From positions 1 through 64,000 of the forward strand of contig NZ_BMZF01000008.1 of NCBI RefSeq assembly GCF_014652655.1: a stretch of DNA of 64,000 nt, read 5' to 3'. Of the stretch, positions 1 to 8,130 are shown piece after piece. This DNA is from Paramylibacter ulvae (GTDB lineage Bacteria > Pseudomonadota > Alphaproteobacteria > Rhodobacterales > Rhodobacteraceae). The first letter of the stretch is position 1, and the number at the start of each line of letters is the position of its first letter. A program made the position numbers and the translations under genes. The notes beneath the pieces are model-generated. The model was not told the origin of the DNA, did no database searches, and saw nothing but the letters and a program-made list of their open reading frames with translations.

Positions 1-301
1 ACGCCTGCATAAGCTCATAGATGAAGAATACTTTACTTGATATAAACGCGAATATAAGGAAACCGAATTCGTGAGGATACTTTACTTGGATTGTCGGCAT
101 CGAAGTAAAAAACTCAACGAAGCCAAGCGTTTTTAAGAATTCAAATTCCTGTTTATACAGTGGCCAGTCAAATCCAAGCTCGTAGCGAAATCCAACGAAA
201 TACATATTTAACAATACGAAGCAAAATAGTGTTGCTCGACTTTGGCGTTTCATCAACGCGACAAGTCCATGCAAACCAAAAAATGTAATGTACGGAAGCA
301 T
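1..301 (-). CDS. EpsG-like membrane protein, 5' part, cut by left window edge
   Basis: An open frame begins at the ATG at 301-299 and runs 100 codons without a stop to the window edge. The product starts MLPYITFFGLHGLVALMK and contains a hydrophobic stretch followed by VGFRYELGFDWPLYKQEFE. That segment resembles the loop of EpsG/Wzy-type polysaccharide polymerase-like proteins, in which an arginine and a glycine-aspartate pair precede a tyrosine. The start lies two bases after the flippase stop, so the two genes are probably one operon. The family call rests on this short motif and on the neighbour; the rest of the protein is outside the window. Confidence 0.55.
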   Translation of the reverse strand, partial: MLPYITFFGLHGLVALMKRQSRATLFCFVLLNMYFVGFRYELGFDWPLYKQEFEFLKTLGFVEFFTSMPTIQVKYPHEFGFLIFAFISSKVFFIYELMQA

Positions 302-303
302 AA

Positions 304-1611
304 CTATGAATTCACCTTTGCCGCCGACCGCCATTTCAACGCCATTGCCAAAATAACAGCCATCACTAGCTCTGTTATCGCAAGGCTTATTGCGATGCCG
401 CCAAGGCCATAGCCGCTTGTGATCAGAATATATAATACACCCGCTTTGATCGCGAGTTTGATCCCAGATATGACAAAGGTTAAACGCTGACCGCCCGAAA
501 TCAACAACACTTGGGTTAAGATTAGCGCCAAAACAATGGGGCCAAGTGATAGCGCGTGCAGGCGAAAAACGCTTGCGGTGCGAAGGGCATCCGATGCTTG
601 GAACGTTCCGTTTTCATAAACGATGCTTACAATCGGTGTGGCCAGCAAAGACAGACAAATCCCCGCCAGCGTGGCAAAGCCTGTCACCAAAATAATCGTG
701 CGTTTATGTTGTGCTGTGACCCGTCCCGTGTCACGCAAGCTGCGCGCGAGTCGCGGGGCAAGTATCAGATTGGTTGATGTTCCCAATACCGCCGCCGCCG
801 CCATGACCAAGGCATAGCTGTATTCAATCACTGCAAGTGTGCCGATTTCCATATTACTGGCGACTGCGCGATCCATAAGGCGCCCGCCCGACAATAATAT
901 TTGTGTTAAAAACACCAATCCAAGCGGCAAAAGCAACGGGCGCAGATGATCCCAATTTGGCCCTGCGGATAATGCCAGCATAACCCGCCGCCGTCCCGTT
1001 TTGCCAATGGCAAAAATATGCACCAGCAATACGGACAGCCCCGCCGCCAATGCCGAAATCGCCGTGGCGGTGACATCGCGTTGGCTGATGAAAAAGACAA
1101 AAATAGCCAGCACAATGACAAATCCGCCCGAACGCATCAATTGCGCGCTTGCCCCTGGCCAGATTTTTCCACGCACGCTCATTGCGGCGCGCAACGGCAA
1201 GGACAAGATCACCATCAAGAACATGCCCCAACACAGATAACCCGCATTGATCAGCGCCACTTGCTCCCCACCAATAATACCGGGTGCCAACAATCGCGCC
1301 TGCAATGGCATGGTGATCAACCCGATCACAAACACACCCAACGCAATCACACCCGTTGCCCATAAAATTTGGCGCAACGCATGGGCGGGGTGGGATTTTT
1401 CACCCATCACCAACACGGGGATCAGGATTGAAACAAAGGATACGGCCAAGCTATCGCTTAATATACTGGGCAGGCCAAATGCGACGCGAAATATTTCCAA
1501 TTCACGCGATGTGCCGAAAATATACGCCAATAATATTTCGCGTAGCAGCCCAGAAAACAAACCCAAGGCAACAAGGGCAGGGATGACGTAAACGGAAAAA
1601 CGGCGTAACAT
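304..1611 (-). CDS. MurJ/MviN-like polysaccharide flippase
   Basis: A 435-residue integral membrane protein with about a dozen hydrophobic segments. It opens with a MviN-like N-terminus (GLLREILLAYIFGTSRELEIFRVAFGLPS around residues 21-50), the pattern in MurJ-type lipid-linked oligosaccharide flippases. It is shorter than housekeeping MurJ (about 500 residues) and lies directly upstream of an EpsG-like gene. It therefore more likely exports a lipid-linked polysaccharide repeat unit for a surface polymer than peptidoglycan lipid II. This is inference; a Wzx-type flippase is the alternative. Confidence 0.75.
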   Translation of the reverse strand: MLRRFSVYVIPALVALGLFSGLLREILLAYIFGTSRELEIFRVAFGLPSILSDSLAVSFVSILIPVLVMGEKSHPAHALRQILWATGVIALGVFVIGLITMPLQARLLAPGIIGGEQVALINAGYLCWGMFLMVILSLPLRAAMSVRGKIWPGASAQLMRSGGFVIVLAIFVFFISQRDVTATAISALAAGLSVLLVHIFAIGKTGRRRVMLALSAGPNWDHLRPLLLPLGLVFLTQILLSGGRLMDRAVASNMEIGTLAVIEYSYALVMAAAAVLGTSTNLILAPRLARSLRDTGRVTAQHKRTIILVTGFATLAGICLSLLATPIVSIVYENGTFQASDALRTASVFRLHALSLGPIVLALILTQVLLISGGQRLTFVISGIKLAIKAGVLYILITSGYGLGGIAISLAITELVMAVILAMALKWRSAAKVNS

Positions 1612-1699
1612 TGAAATTCCAATAGGTGCAATTTCACTGGGTCATACTGTGATGTTGACTATGCTTGCAAGGAATAAGCGATTTTGCCGAAGCAAGAAA

Positions 1700-1742
1700 A
1701 ACAAATGTTATTTTTGACAAAAATATAACATAATGTAACATT
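1700..1742. promoter_or_regulatory. Candidate operator/promoter of the TAXI-TRAP operon
   Basis: The segment 1700-1711 reads AACAAATGTTAT and is identical, over 12 bases, to 8039-8050 between the BKACE and glutamate dehydrogenase genes. It is followed by TTGACA-like sequence (1714-1719) and an AT-rich stretch holding ATAACATAATGTAAC (1725-1739). The site is 77 bases upstream of the binding-protein start. A shared regulator binding site is inferred; the regulator is not identified. Confidence 0.4.
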
Positions 1743-1787
1743 GACGCGAGTCGGTGTTTTGCCGGCGTAGTTTATTGGGAGAAATCT

Positions 1788-2759
1788 ATGAAATTTCTAA
1801 GCTCTTTCGCAGGGACACTTGCGGCGGCCACGATGGTGGCTGGTGTGGCTTCTGCTGCTGACGATACATTTATTACGATTGGTACCGGTGGTGTAACGGG
1901 TGTTTATTATCCAACGGGCGGTGCGATCTGTCGTTTGGTGAATAAAGGCCGCAAAGATCACGGTGTACGTTGTTCTGTGGAATCCACTGGTGGTTCTGTG
2001 TACAATATCAACACAATCAAAGCTGGCGAATTGGAATTTGGCGTGGCCCAATCCGATTGGCAGCACCACGCATATCACGGCACTTCAAAATTCGAAGAGT
2101 CAGGCCCATTCGAGGCACTTCGCGCCGTATTCTCCGTACACCCAGAACCGTTCACAGTTGTGGCGCGCGCTGATGCGGGCATCACAAACTTTGACGATCT
2201 TAAAGGGAAGCGCGTGAACATCGGTAACCCTGGTTCAGGTCAGCGCGGCACAATGGAAGTGTTGATGAATGCCAAAGGTTGGACAAATGATGATTTGGGT
2301 CTGGCATCAGAGCTGAAAGCATCTGAACAGTCTGCAGCGTTGTGTGACAATCAGATTGATGCGATGGTTTACACCGTTGGCCACCCATCTGGTTCGATCC
2401 AAGAGGCAACAACCGCATGTGATTCCGTTTTGGTAAACGTTGCGGGTGCCGAAGTGGACAAGTTGATCGCAGACAACCCATATTACCGTTCTGCAACCAT
2501 CCCAGGTGGCATGTATCGCGGCAATGATGGCGACACAGCAACATTTGGTGTTGGCGCAACATTCGTATCATCATCTGCGGTTCCTGCCGATGTTGTATAT
2601 GTTTTGGTGAAATCTGTTTTTGAAAACTTTGACGATTTCAAAAAGCTGCACCCTGCATTTGCCAATTTGACACAAAAAGAAATGGCAACGGCTGGTTTGT
2701 CAGCACCGCTTCATGATGGCGCTGCGAAATATTACAAAGAACAAGGTTGGATTGAATAA
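1788..2759 (+). CDS. TAXI-family TRAP transporter solute-binding protein
   Basis: A 323-residue periplasmic protein with a cleavable signal peptide (about residues 1-23, ending GVASAA). The mature protein starts with [24 protein letters not shown], the hallmark N-terminus of TAXI binding proteins, and keeps the second conserved part [21 protein letters not shown] near residue 145. It presents the ligand to the fused permease encoded next. TAXI proteins often bind small dicarboxylates or amino acids such as glutamate; the ligand cannot be read from sequence. The start has the Shine-Dalgarno sequence GGGAGAAA. A hairpin after the gene probably keeps its expression above that of the permease. 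Confidence 0.93.
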   Translation: MKFLSSFAGTLAAATMVAGVASAADDTFITIGTGGVTGVYYPTGGAICRLVNKGRKDHGVRCSVESTGGSVYNINTIKAGELEFGVAQSDWQHHAYHGTSKFEESGPFEALRAVFSVHPEPFTVVARADAGITNFDDLKGKRVNIGNPGSGQRGTMEVLMNAKGWTNDDLGLASELKASEQSAALCDNQIDAMVYTVGHPSGSIQEATTACDSVLVNVAGAEVDKLIADNPYYRSATIPGGMYRGNDGDTATFGVGATFVSSSAVPADVVYVLVKSVFENFDDFKKLHPAFANLTQKEMATAGLSAPLHDGAAKYYKEQGWIE

Positions 2760-2773
2760 TCCGACATGAATAC

Positions 2774-2803
2774 GGGGGAGGGGCGATTGCTCCTCCCTTT
2801 TTT
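2774..2803 (+). terminator. Hairpin with T-tract between TAXI binding protein and permease
   Basis: GGGAGG (2776-2781) pairs with CCTCCC (2792-2797) and is followed at once by six T. It sits 16 bases after the binding-protein stop, and the permease follows in the same direction. It is a partial terminator or mRNA-stabilising stem, giving more binding protein than permease. Confidence 0.75.
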
Positions 2804-2877
2804 CGCTGTGGGGACACATGGCGATAAGGGAGAAAATTAAGTTCAGAAAACTGAACAAATTTGGGAGATGAAACATA

Positions 2878-5490
2878 ATGGCCGAGAATAAACAAAACGC
2901 GCCCCTGTCTGATGCAGAGCTTCAGGATATGGTGGCATCTGCGGATGCCGGTGCGCGAAGCCCTGCGGGGTCTGTTGGAACATTCCTTGCGGTTTTGGCA
3001 ATTATTTGGTCTGTGTTTCAGATCGTATTGGCATCGCCAATTTCAAATATGATTTTACCGGGTTCGGTGATTAACAGTTCGCGTCAAATCCATTTGGGAT
3101 TTGCGATATTTTTGGCCTATATGGCCTATCCCGCATTTAAAACCAGCCCAAGGCATTACATTCCCTATCTGGATTGGGGGCTTGGGATATTGGGCACGTT
3201 TTGTGCGCTTTATGGTTGGATATATTACGCCGAATTGGTGAACCGACCAGGTTTGCCAACATCGCTGGATATTTTTGCTGCTGCCACGGGTTTGATTCTG
3301 TTGTTCGAGGCCGCGCGTCGTGCGCTTGGCCCAGCGATGGCGATCGTTGCGGTTGTGTTTTTATGTTACGTTTTCTTTGGCGCGGCATCTTGGGTGCCAG
3401 AGGTTATCCGCTGGAAAGGCGCATCGTTGAACAAAGCGATGAGCCATATGTGGATCACATCAGAGGGCGTGTTTGGTATCGCGCTTGGCGTATCAACGAA
3501 ATTCGTGTTCTTGTTCGTACTGTTTGGCGCATTGCTGGATAAGGCGGGCGCGGGCAACTATTTCATCAAAATGGCTTTTGCCGCCCTTGGTCACCTGCGT
3601 GGTGGCCCCGCCAAGGCGGCGGTGGTTGGTTCGGCCGCCACGGGTTTGATTTCAGGTTCATCCATTGCCAATGTTGTGACAACAGGGACATTTACAATCC
3701 CGTTGATGAAACGCGTTGGGTTTAGTTCCGAACAGGCGGGCGCGGTCGAGGTTGCATCATCCGTGAACGGGCAAATCATGCCACCCGTGATGGGTGCGGC
3801 GGCGTTTTTGATGGTTGAATATGTCGGCATTTCATATGTCGAGGTGATCACCCACGCATTCCTGCCCGCAACGATTTCATATATCGCATTGGTATATATC
3901 GTGCATTTGGAAGCGGTGAAACGCAACATGCCAACCTTGCAAAAAGCAAGCGGTAAGGCCGCTGGCGTTTTGGCAACCGCATTATCAATGCTTGGGTTTT
4001 TCCTTGGCTTTGCGGCGTTGTGTTATGCCACACAATATCCGGTGCGATGGATTACATCCGCGCTTCCTGCGGGATCTGGTATGATCTTGGCCATTCTATT
4101 GGCGGCGATTTATATTGGCCTGTTGTACATGGCCGCACAGGTTCCCGATTTGGAACCCGATGATCCAAACGATCCAAATATCGTTTTGCCAGAGGTAACT
4201 GAGATTTATAAATCTGGTCTGTATTACCTGTTGCCGATTATTGTGTTGGTTTACTTCCTGATGATCGAGCAGAAATCACCCGGTCTGTCCGCGTTTTGGG
4301 CGACATCGCTGTTGATTTTCATCCTGATTACACAGCGCCCGCTCAAGGCCATTTTCCGCGGTGAAAGCGAAATGGCCGAACGGTTCAAAGATGGTGTAGC
4401 TGATTTGTTGCAAGGGCTGATTGACGGTGCGCGCAATATGATCGGTATCGGTCTGGCCACGGCGGCGGCGGGTGTGATCGTGGGTACGGTGACATTAACA
4501 GGGATTGGTCAGGTGATGGCCGATCTGGTGGAATTCGTATCTGGTGGTAATCTGATCTTGATGCTGGTCTTTGTTGGTATCTTGTCACTTATCCTTGGGA
4601 TGGGGTTGCCCACGACGGCGAACTATATCGTGGTGTCATCGCTGATGGCGGGTGTTGTTGTGGAATTGGGTGCGGCGAACGGTTTGATCGTGCCCTTGAT
4701 CGCGGTGCACTTGTTTGTGTTTTACTTTGGGATCATGGCCGATGTAACGCCCCCTGTGGGGCTGGCAAGTTTTGCCGCCGCTGCCGTATCTGGTGGTGAT
4801 GCGATCAAAACAGGGTTCATCGGATTTTTCTATAGCTTGCGTACGGTGGCCTTGCCGTTTGTGTTCATCTTTAACACCGATTTGTTGTTGATTGATGTCA
4901 CCATGATGCAGGGCATTGTTGTGTTCCTTGTATCCACAGTGGCGATTTTGGTGTTCACGGCGGGAACCATGGGGTTCTGGATGACGAAATCAAAAATCTA
5001 CGAAAGTCTTGCGTTGATCTTGATCGCGTTCATGTTGTTCCGTCCTGATTTTTTCCTCAATTACATGGCGCCAGAATTTGAAACAAAACCTGCAAGCGAA
5101 GTATTTGCAATGGCGGAAAATTCCGATGCGGGTGGTAGTTTGCGCGTGCGTTTGATTGGCGAAAGCATCGATGGCAACGCGGTTGATTCACAGTTCTTGT
5201 TGCCCCTTGGTGATAAGTCTGGCGATGGCGTGGCGCGTTTGTTTGACAATGCGGGGATCGAGTTCCGCGAAGAGGAGGGCAAAATTTTGGTTGATAACCT
5301 GAACTTTGGCGGACCTGCGGAACAGCTTGGCATTGATTTCGATTGGGAACTGGCAGAATTGCAAGTGAAGGCAGATCGCATGGCAAAAGAAGTATTCTTT
5401 ATCCCTGCGTTCATTTTGCTGGGGTTGATTTACATGCTGCAAATGGCGCGTAAGCGTCGCGAAGATGGCTTGGTAGGAGAGCAAGCATGA
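2878..5490 (+). CDS. Fused TAXI-TRAP permease (DctQM-like) with C-terminal DUF3394-like part
   Basis: An 870-residue inner-membrane protein that combines the small and large TRAP permease subunits in one chain, as usual for TAXI systems. The N-terminal third has the four-helix DctQ-like part. The middle has the DctM-like part with GSAATGLISGSSIANVVTTGTFTIPLMKRVGF (about residues 250-280) and LILGMGLPTTANYIVV near residue 570. After about residue 690 there is a soluble stretch and a last helix that fit a DUF3394-like tail. It works with the binding protein just upstream, driven by an ion gradient. The stop overlaps the UspA start (ATGA at 5487). Confidence 0.92.
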   Translation: MAENKQNAPLSDAELQDMVASADAGARSPAGSVGTFLAVLAIIWSVFQIVLASPISNMILPGSVINSSRQIHLGFAIFLAYMAYPAFKTSPRHYIPYLDWGLGILGTFCALYGWIYYAELVNRPGLPTSLDIFAAATGLILLFEAARRALGPAMAIVAVVFLCYVFFGAASWVPEVIRWKGASLNKAMSHMWITSEGVFGIALGVSTKFVFLFVLFGALLDKAGAGNYFIKMAFAALGHLRGGPAKAAVVGSAATGLISGSSIANVVTTGTFTIPLMKRVGFSSEQAGAVEVASSVNGQIMPPVMGAAAFLMVEYVGISYVEVITHAFLPATISYIALVYIVHLEAVKRNMPTLQKASGKAAGVLATALSMLGFFLGFAALCYATQYPVRWITSALPAGSGMILAILLAAIYIGLLYMAAQVPDLEPDDPNDPNIVLPEVTEIYKSGLYYLLPIIVLVYFLMIEQKSPGLSAFWATSLLIFILITQRPLKAIFRGESEMAERFKDGVADLLQGLIDGARNMIGIGLATAAAGVIVGTVTLTGIGQVMADLVEFVSGGNLILMLVFVGILSLILGMGLPTTANYIVVSSLMAGVVVELGAANGLIVPLIAVHLFVFYFGIMADVTPPVGLASFAAAAVSGGDAIKTGFIGFFYSLRTVALPFVFIFNTDLLLIDVTMMQGIVVFLVSTVAILVFTAGTMGFWMTKSKIYESLALILIAFMLFRPDFFLNYMAPEFETKPASEVFAMAENSDAGGSLRVRLIGESIDGNAVDSQFLLPLGDKSGDGVARLFDNAGIEFREEEGKILVDNLNFGGPAEQLGIDFDWELAELQVKADRMAKEVFFIPAFILLGLIYMLQMARKRREDGLVGEQA

Positions 5491-5906
5491 AGAAGATTTT
5501 ATGTGCCGTTGATCTGGGCCAATCAGACAAAAGTGCGGATGTATTGAAACAAGCAAATGCGCTCGCGCAATTGCAAGGATCCAAGTTAAGCGTGATCACC
5601 GTTGTGCCCGATTTTGGCATGAGCATCGTTGGGTCATTCTTCGACAAAGGGTCGCTTGATAAAGCATTGGCAAAGGCGAACGCAGATTTGCACAGCTTTG
5701 TTACGGAAACGCTTCCAGATACCAAGGTGCAACATATCGTTGCCCTTGGCACAGTTTACGAAGAAGTGTTAGAAGCCGCCAAAAAGCTGAAGGTTGATTT
5801 GGTGGTGATCGGGGCGAATAAACCCGACCTTAAGGATAAGATGTTAGGCCCGAACGCAGCGCGCGTTGCGCGCCACGCAAAGGCATCTGTTTACATCGTG
5901 CGCTAA
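5487..5906 (+). CDS. UspA-type universal stress protein of a TRAP operon
   Basis: A 139-residue single-domain Usp protein: an N-terminal strand with the conserved Asp (ILCAVDLG), a central VALGTVYEEVLEAAKKLKVDLVVIGANKP and the C-terminal RVARHAKASVYIVR. It overlaps the permease stop by four bases, so it is translationally coupled. In the TRAP-associated UspA TeaD, the protein binds ATP and tunes transporter activity, and that role is likely here. The ATP-binding glycine motif near residues 109-126 is recognisable but not textbook. The gene meets the aminotransferase end to end on the other strand with no spacer. Confidence 0.88.
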   Translation: MKKILCAVDLGQSDKSADVLKQANALAQLQGSKLSVITVVPDFGMSIVGSFFDKGSLDKALAKANADLHSFVTETLPDTKVQHIVALGTVYEEVLEAAKKLKVDLVVIGANKPDLKDKMLGPNAARVARHAKASVYIVR

Positions 5907-7232
5907 TTAATTGGGCAGAACCGCATCAAAGGTTTTGCCCAGTTTTTCAACCAGCTGATCCATGTGATTGTCATTCAGGATAAATGGTGGAGCAAGCAAC
6001 ATGTGATCGCCCAATTTGCCATCACGTGTACCCGACATCGGATAACAAATCAGACCGTTTTCAAAAGCGGTCTTTTTCATTTTCGCACCCAGTGCGAGCG
6101 ATGGGTCAAACGGCGATTTGGCGTCGCGATCAGATACAAATTCCATCCCAAGGAACAATCCGCGCCCACGAATATCACCGATATGTGGATGTTGCCCAAA
6201 TGTGTTTTCCAACATCTGTTTTAGCTTAGCACCTTGTTTCTGAACACGTGTGATGAGATCACGATCCAGCAATGCATTCACCACCGCAAGCCCCGCTGCC
6301 GTGGCAACAGGATGGCCGATATAGGTATGGCCATGTTGAAAAAACCCGGACCCGTTTTCGATAGCAGCGTAAATTTTATCGCTGCATAGCATTGCCCCGA
6401 TGGGTTGATACCCTGCGCCCAACCCTTTGGCGATGCACAGAATATCAGGCGCTACGCCATCAACATCAGCCGCGAAAAGAGAACCCGTGCGCCCCATGCC
6501 ACACATGACCTCGTCCAAGATCAGCAACACACCGTATTTGTCGCAAATTTCGCGGATGCGTTTGAAATACCCATCGACGGCGGGAACCGCACCCATTGTG
6601 GCCCCAACGACAGGTTCTGCCATGAATGCCAAAACAGTTTCGGGTCCCAGACGAATGATCTCGTCTTCTAATTCTTGGGCCATACGCTGGCCGTATTGAT
6701 GTGTAGTTTCACCATCATTGCGCCCGATGTATTCGTAACATGGGGCGATGTGGGATACGTTGATTAACAAGGGATCAAATTGCGCGCGTCGCCACGCATT
6801 GCCACCCGCCGCCAATGCGCCAAGCGTATTCCCGTGATAGCTTTGACGTCGCGCGATCAAATGTTTGCGTTCGGGTTCGCCGTTTTCCAAATGATATTGG
6901 CGTGCAAGTTTGATTGCGGATTCAACCGCCTCTGATCCGCCAGAAACGAAATACACTTTGTCGAGCGGTTTTGGGGCATGCTCAATTAACAGGCTCGCCA
7001 GATTTTCCGCGGGTTCGGAGGAAAGAAACCCCGTATGGGCAAAGGCAACCTTGTCCAATTGAGCCTTGATCGCATTGGTCACATCAACATCGCCATGCCC
7101 CAGACAAGACACCGCCGCACCACCCGATGCATCCAAATATCGTTTGCCATTCGCGTCAATTAAATAACATCCTTCGCCGCCAACCGCGATGGGGGGGATA
7201 TTTTTGGTGTGGCGTGGGAAAACATGTGACAT
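5907..7232 (-). CDS. Class III (omega) aminotransferase, PLP-dependent
   Basis: A 441-residue fold-type I aminotransferase of the class III group. Visible features are VSGGSEAVESAIKLARQY for cofactor phosphate binding (about 97-113), SYHG (131-134), the Asp that holds the pyridine nitrogen in LILDEVMCGMGRTG (Asp240) and the Schiff-base lysine in IAKGLGAGYQPIGA (Lys269). It moves an amino group from a primary amine or omega-amino acid to a 2-oxo acid. Its neighbour, one base downstream of the BKACE stop, suggests that it makes the beta-keto acid that the BKACE enzyme cleaves. The substrate is not determined by sequence. Confidence 0.88.
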   Translation of the reverse strand: MSHVFPRHTKNIPPIAVGGEGCYLIDANGKRYLDASGGAAVSCLGHGDVDVTNAIKAQLDKVAFAHTGFLSSEPAENLASLLIEHAPKPLDKVYFVSGGSEAVESAIKLARQYHLENGEPERKHLIARRQSYHGNTLGALAAGGNAWRRAQFDPLLINVSHIAPCYEYIGRNDGETTHQYGQRMAQELEDEIIRLGPETVLAFMAEPVVGATMGAVPAVDGYFKRIREICDKYGVLLILDEVMCGMGRTGSLFAADVDGVAPDILCIAKGLGAGYQPIGAMLCSDKIYAAIENGSGFFQHGHTYIGHPVATAAGLAVVNALLDRDLITRVQKQGAKLKQMLENTFGQHPHIGDIRGRGLFLGMEFVSDRDAKSPFDPSLALGAKMKKTAFENGLICYPMSGTRDGKLGDHMLLAPPFILNDNHMDQLVEKLGKTFDAVLPN

Positions 7233-7233
7233 G

Positions 7234-7989
7234 TCAAATCTCGTTTATCAGGGCGCGTGCAAGTGCAACGGTTTGCGCGTTGTTTTGTGCCAGTGTTCCA
7301 TCTGGCAAATGTAGGTTATTTTCAAACCCGATGCGAATATTCCCACCCCGTTGTAATGCACGTTGCGCACAGGCCAATTCGTTTTGGCCAAAGGCACAAA
7401 CAGCCCATTCCAATGACATGTTGTTCGCCGCATCCAAAAATGGAAGTAGATCATCGGGCAGGGCGTTGATGGGAGGCGTGTATTGCCCCAACACAAAAAT
7501 CACACTGTTCATGGTTTCGGGAATGATCGCGGTTTCAACCCAATGTTTATATTGGGCAATATCGGGCAGGCCATAGATGATATGTTGCACATCAATACAG
7601 GCCTCTTTCGCAAAACCATAGACATGGGACGCCAAATCGGGACTGCGTGCAATTTCGCGAATGGATACGCTTGCACGGTGGGGGCGGGTATCTTGCAGGC
7701 AGCGCAATTGCGTGTGGACATCGAAAATCCCGCCGCTTTCGGTTGTGATTTGAATGGGCATGTCGGGAACACGTTCAGCCACGCCCGCAATGGTTTCGCG
7801 ATATCGCCCGGCATCCAAGCTGTGCGAGCCATCATCGTTGCGTACATGTAGATGCAATATATCGGCTCCGGCATCATAACATTCGGCGGCACATTGCACG
7901 ATTTCATCCAACGAGACGGGAAGGGCGGGGTGATCGGATTTTTGTTTACGCGCGCCATTTGGCGCCACCATCAAAGTTGGGTGTGACAT
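7234..7989 (-). CDS. BKACE family beta-keto acid cleavage enzyme (DUF849)
   Basis: A 251-residue TIM-barrel enzyme of the 3-keto-5-aminohexanoate cleavage (Kce) family. It condenses a beta-keto acid with acetyl-CoA to give acetoacetate and a new CoA ester. The ATG at 7989 is chosen over a TTG 54 bases upstream. It has GGAATTGGAA in front, begins MSHPTLMVAPNGAR as family members do, and puts the zinc ligands of LHLHVRND at His46 and His48, the numbering known for Kce. The third ligand is probably Glu223 in RIGFENN. It is co-transcribed with the class III aminotransferase downstream. Substrate unknown; amino-substituted keto acids or dehydrocarnitine are known for other members. Confidence 0.88.
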   Translation of the reverse strand: MSHPTLMVAPNGARKQKSDHPALPVSLDEIVQCAAECYDAGADILHLHVRNDDGSHSLDAGRYRETIAGVAERVPDMPIQITTESGGIFDVHTQLRCLQDTRPHRASVSIREIARSPDLASHVYGFAKEACIDVQHIIYGLPDIAQYKHWVETAIIPETMNSVIFVLGQYTPPINALPDDLLPFLDAANNMSLEWAVCAFGQNELACAQRALQRGGNIRIGFENNLHLPDGTLAQNNAQTVALARALINEI

Positions 7990-8035
7990 TTCCAATTCCA
8001 AATTGGCGTGCAGAACGGGCACGCATCTCCTTGAA

Positions 8036-8051
8036 TATAACAAATGTTATA
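8036..8051. promoter_or_regulatory. Palindromic candidate operator between BKACE and glutamate dehydrogenase
   Basis: TATAACAAATGTTATA is a 16-base dyad, symmetric at 14 positions. It lies 47 bases from the BKACE start and 80 from the dehydrogenase start. Its core AACAAATGTTAT recurs exactly at 1700-1711 before the TAXI-TRAP operon, which suggests common regulation of import and breakdown. Confidence 0.45.
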
Positions 8052-8130
8052 CTTGGACAAATAAAAAACACTGTGATTAACTCATTCTAGTTTCACCGCA
8101 TTGTTTAGGAACATTCAGAAGGATCACATG

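Noticed and set aside
7990-8043. TTG start of the BKACE gene at 8043
   Set aside because: ATG 7989 has a ribosome binding site and places the zinc histidines at 46 and 48; the upstream part overlaps a palindromic control site.
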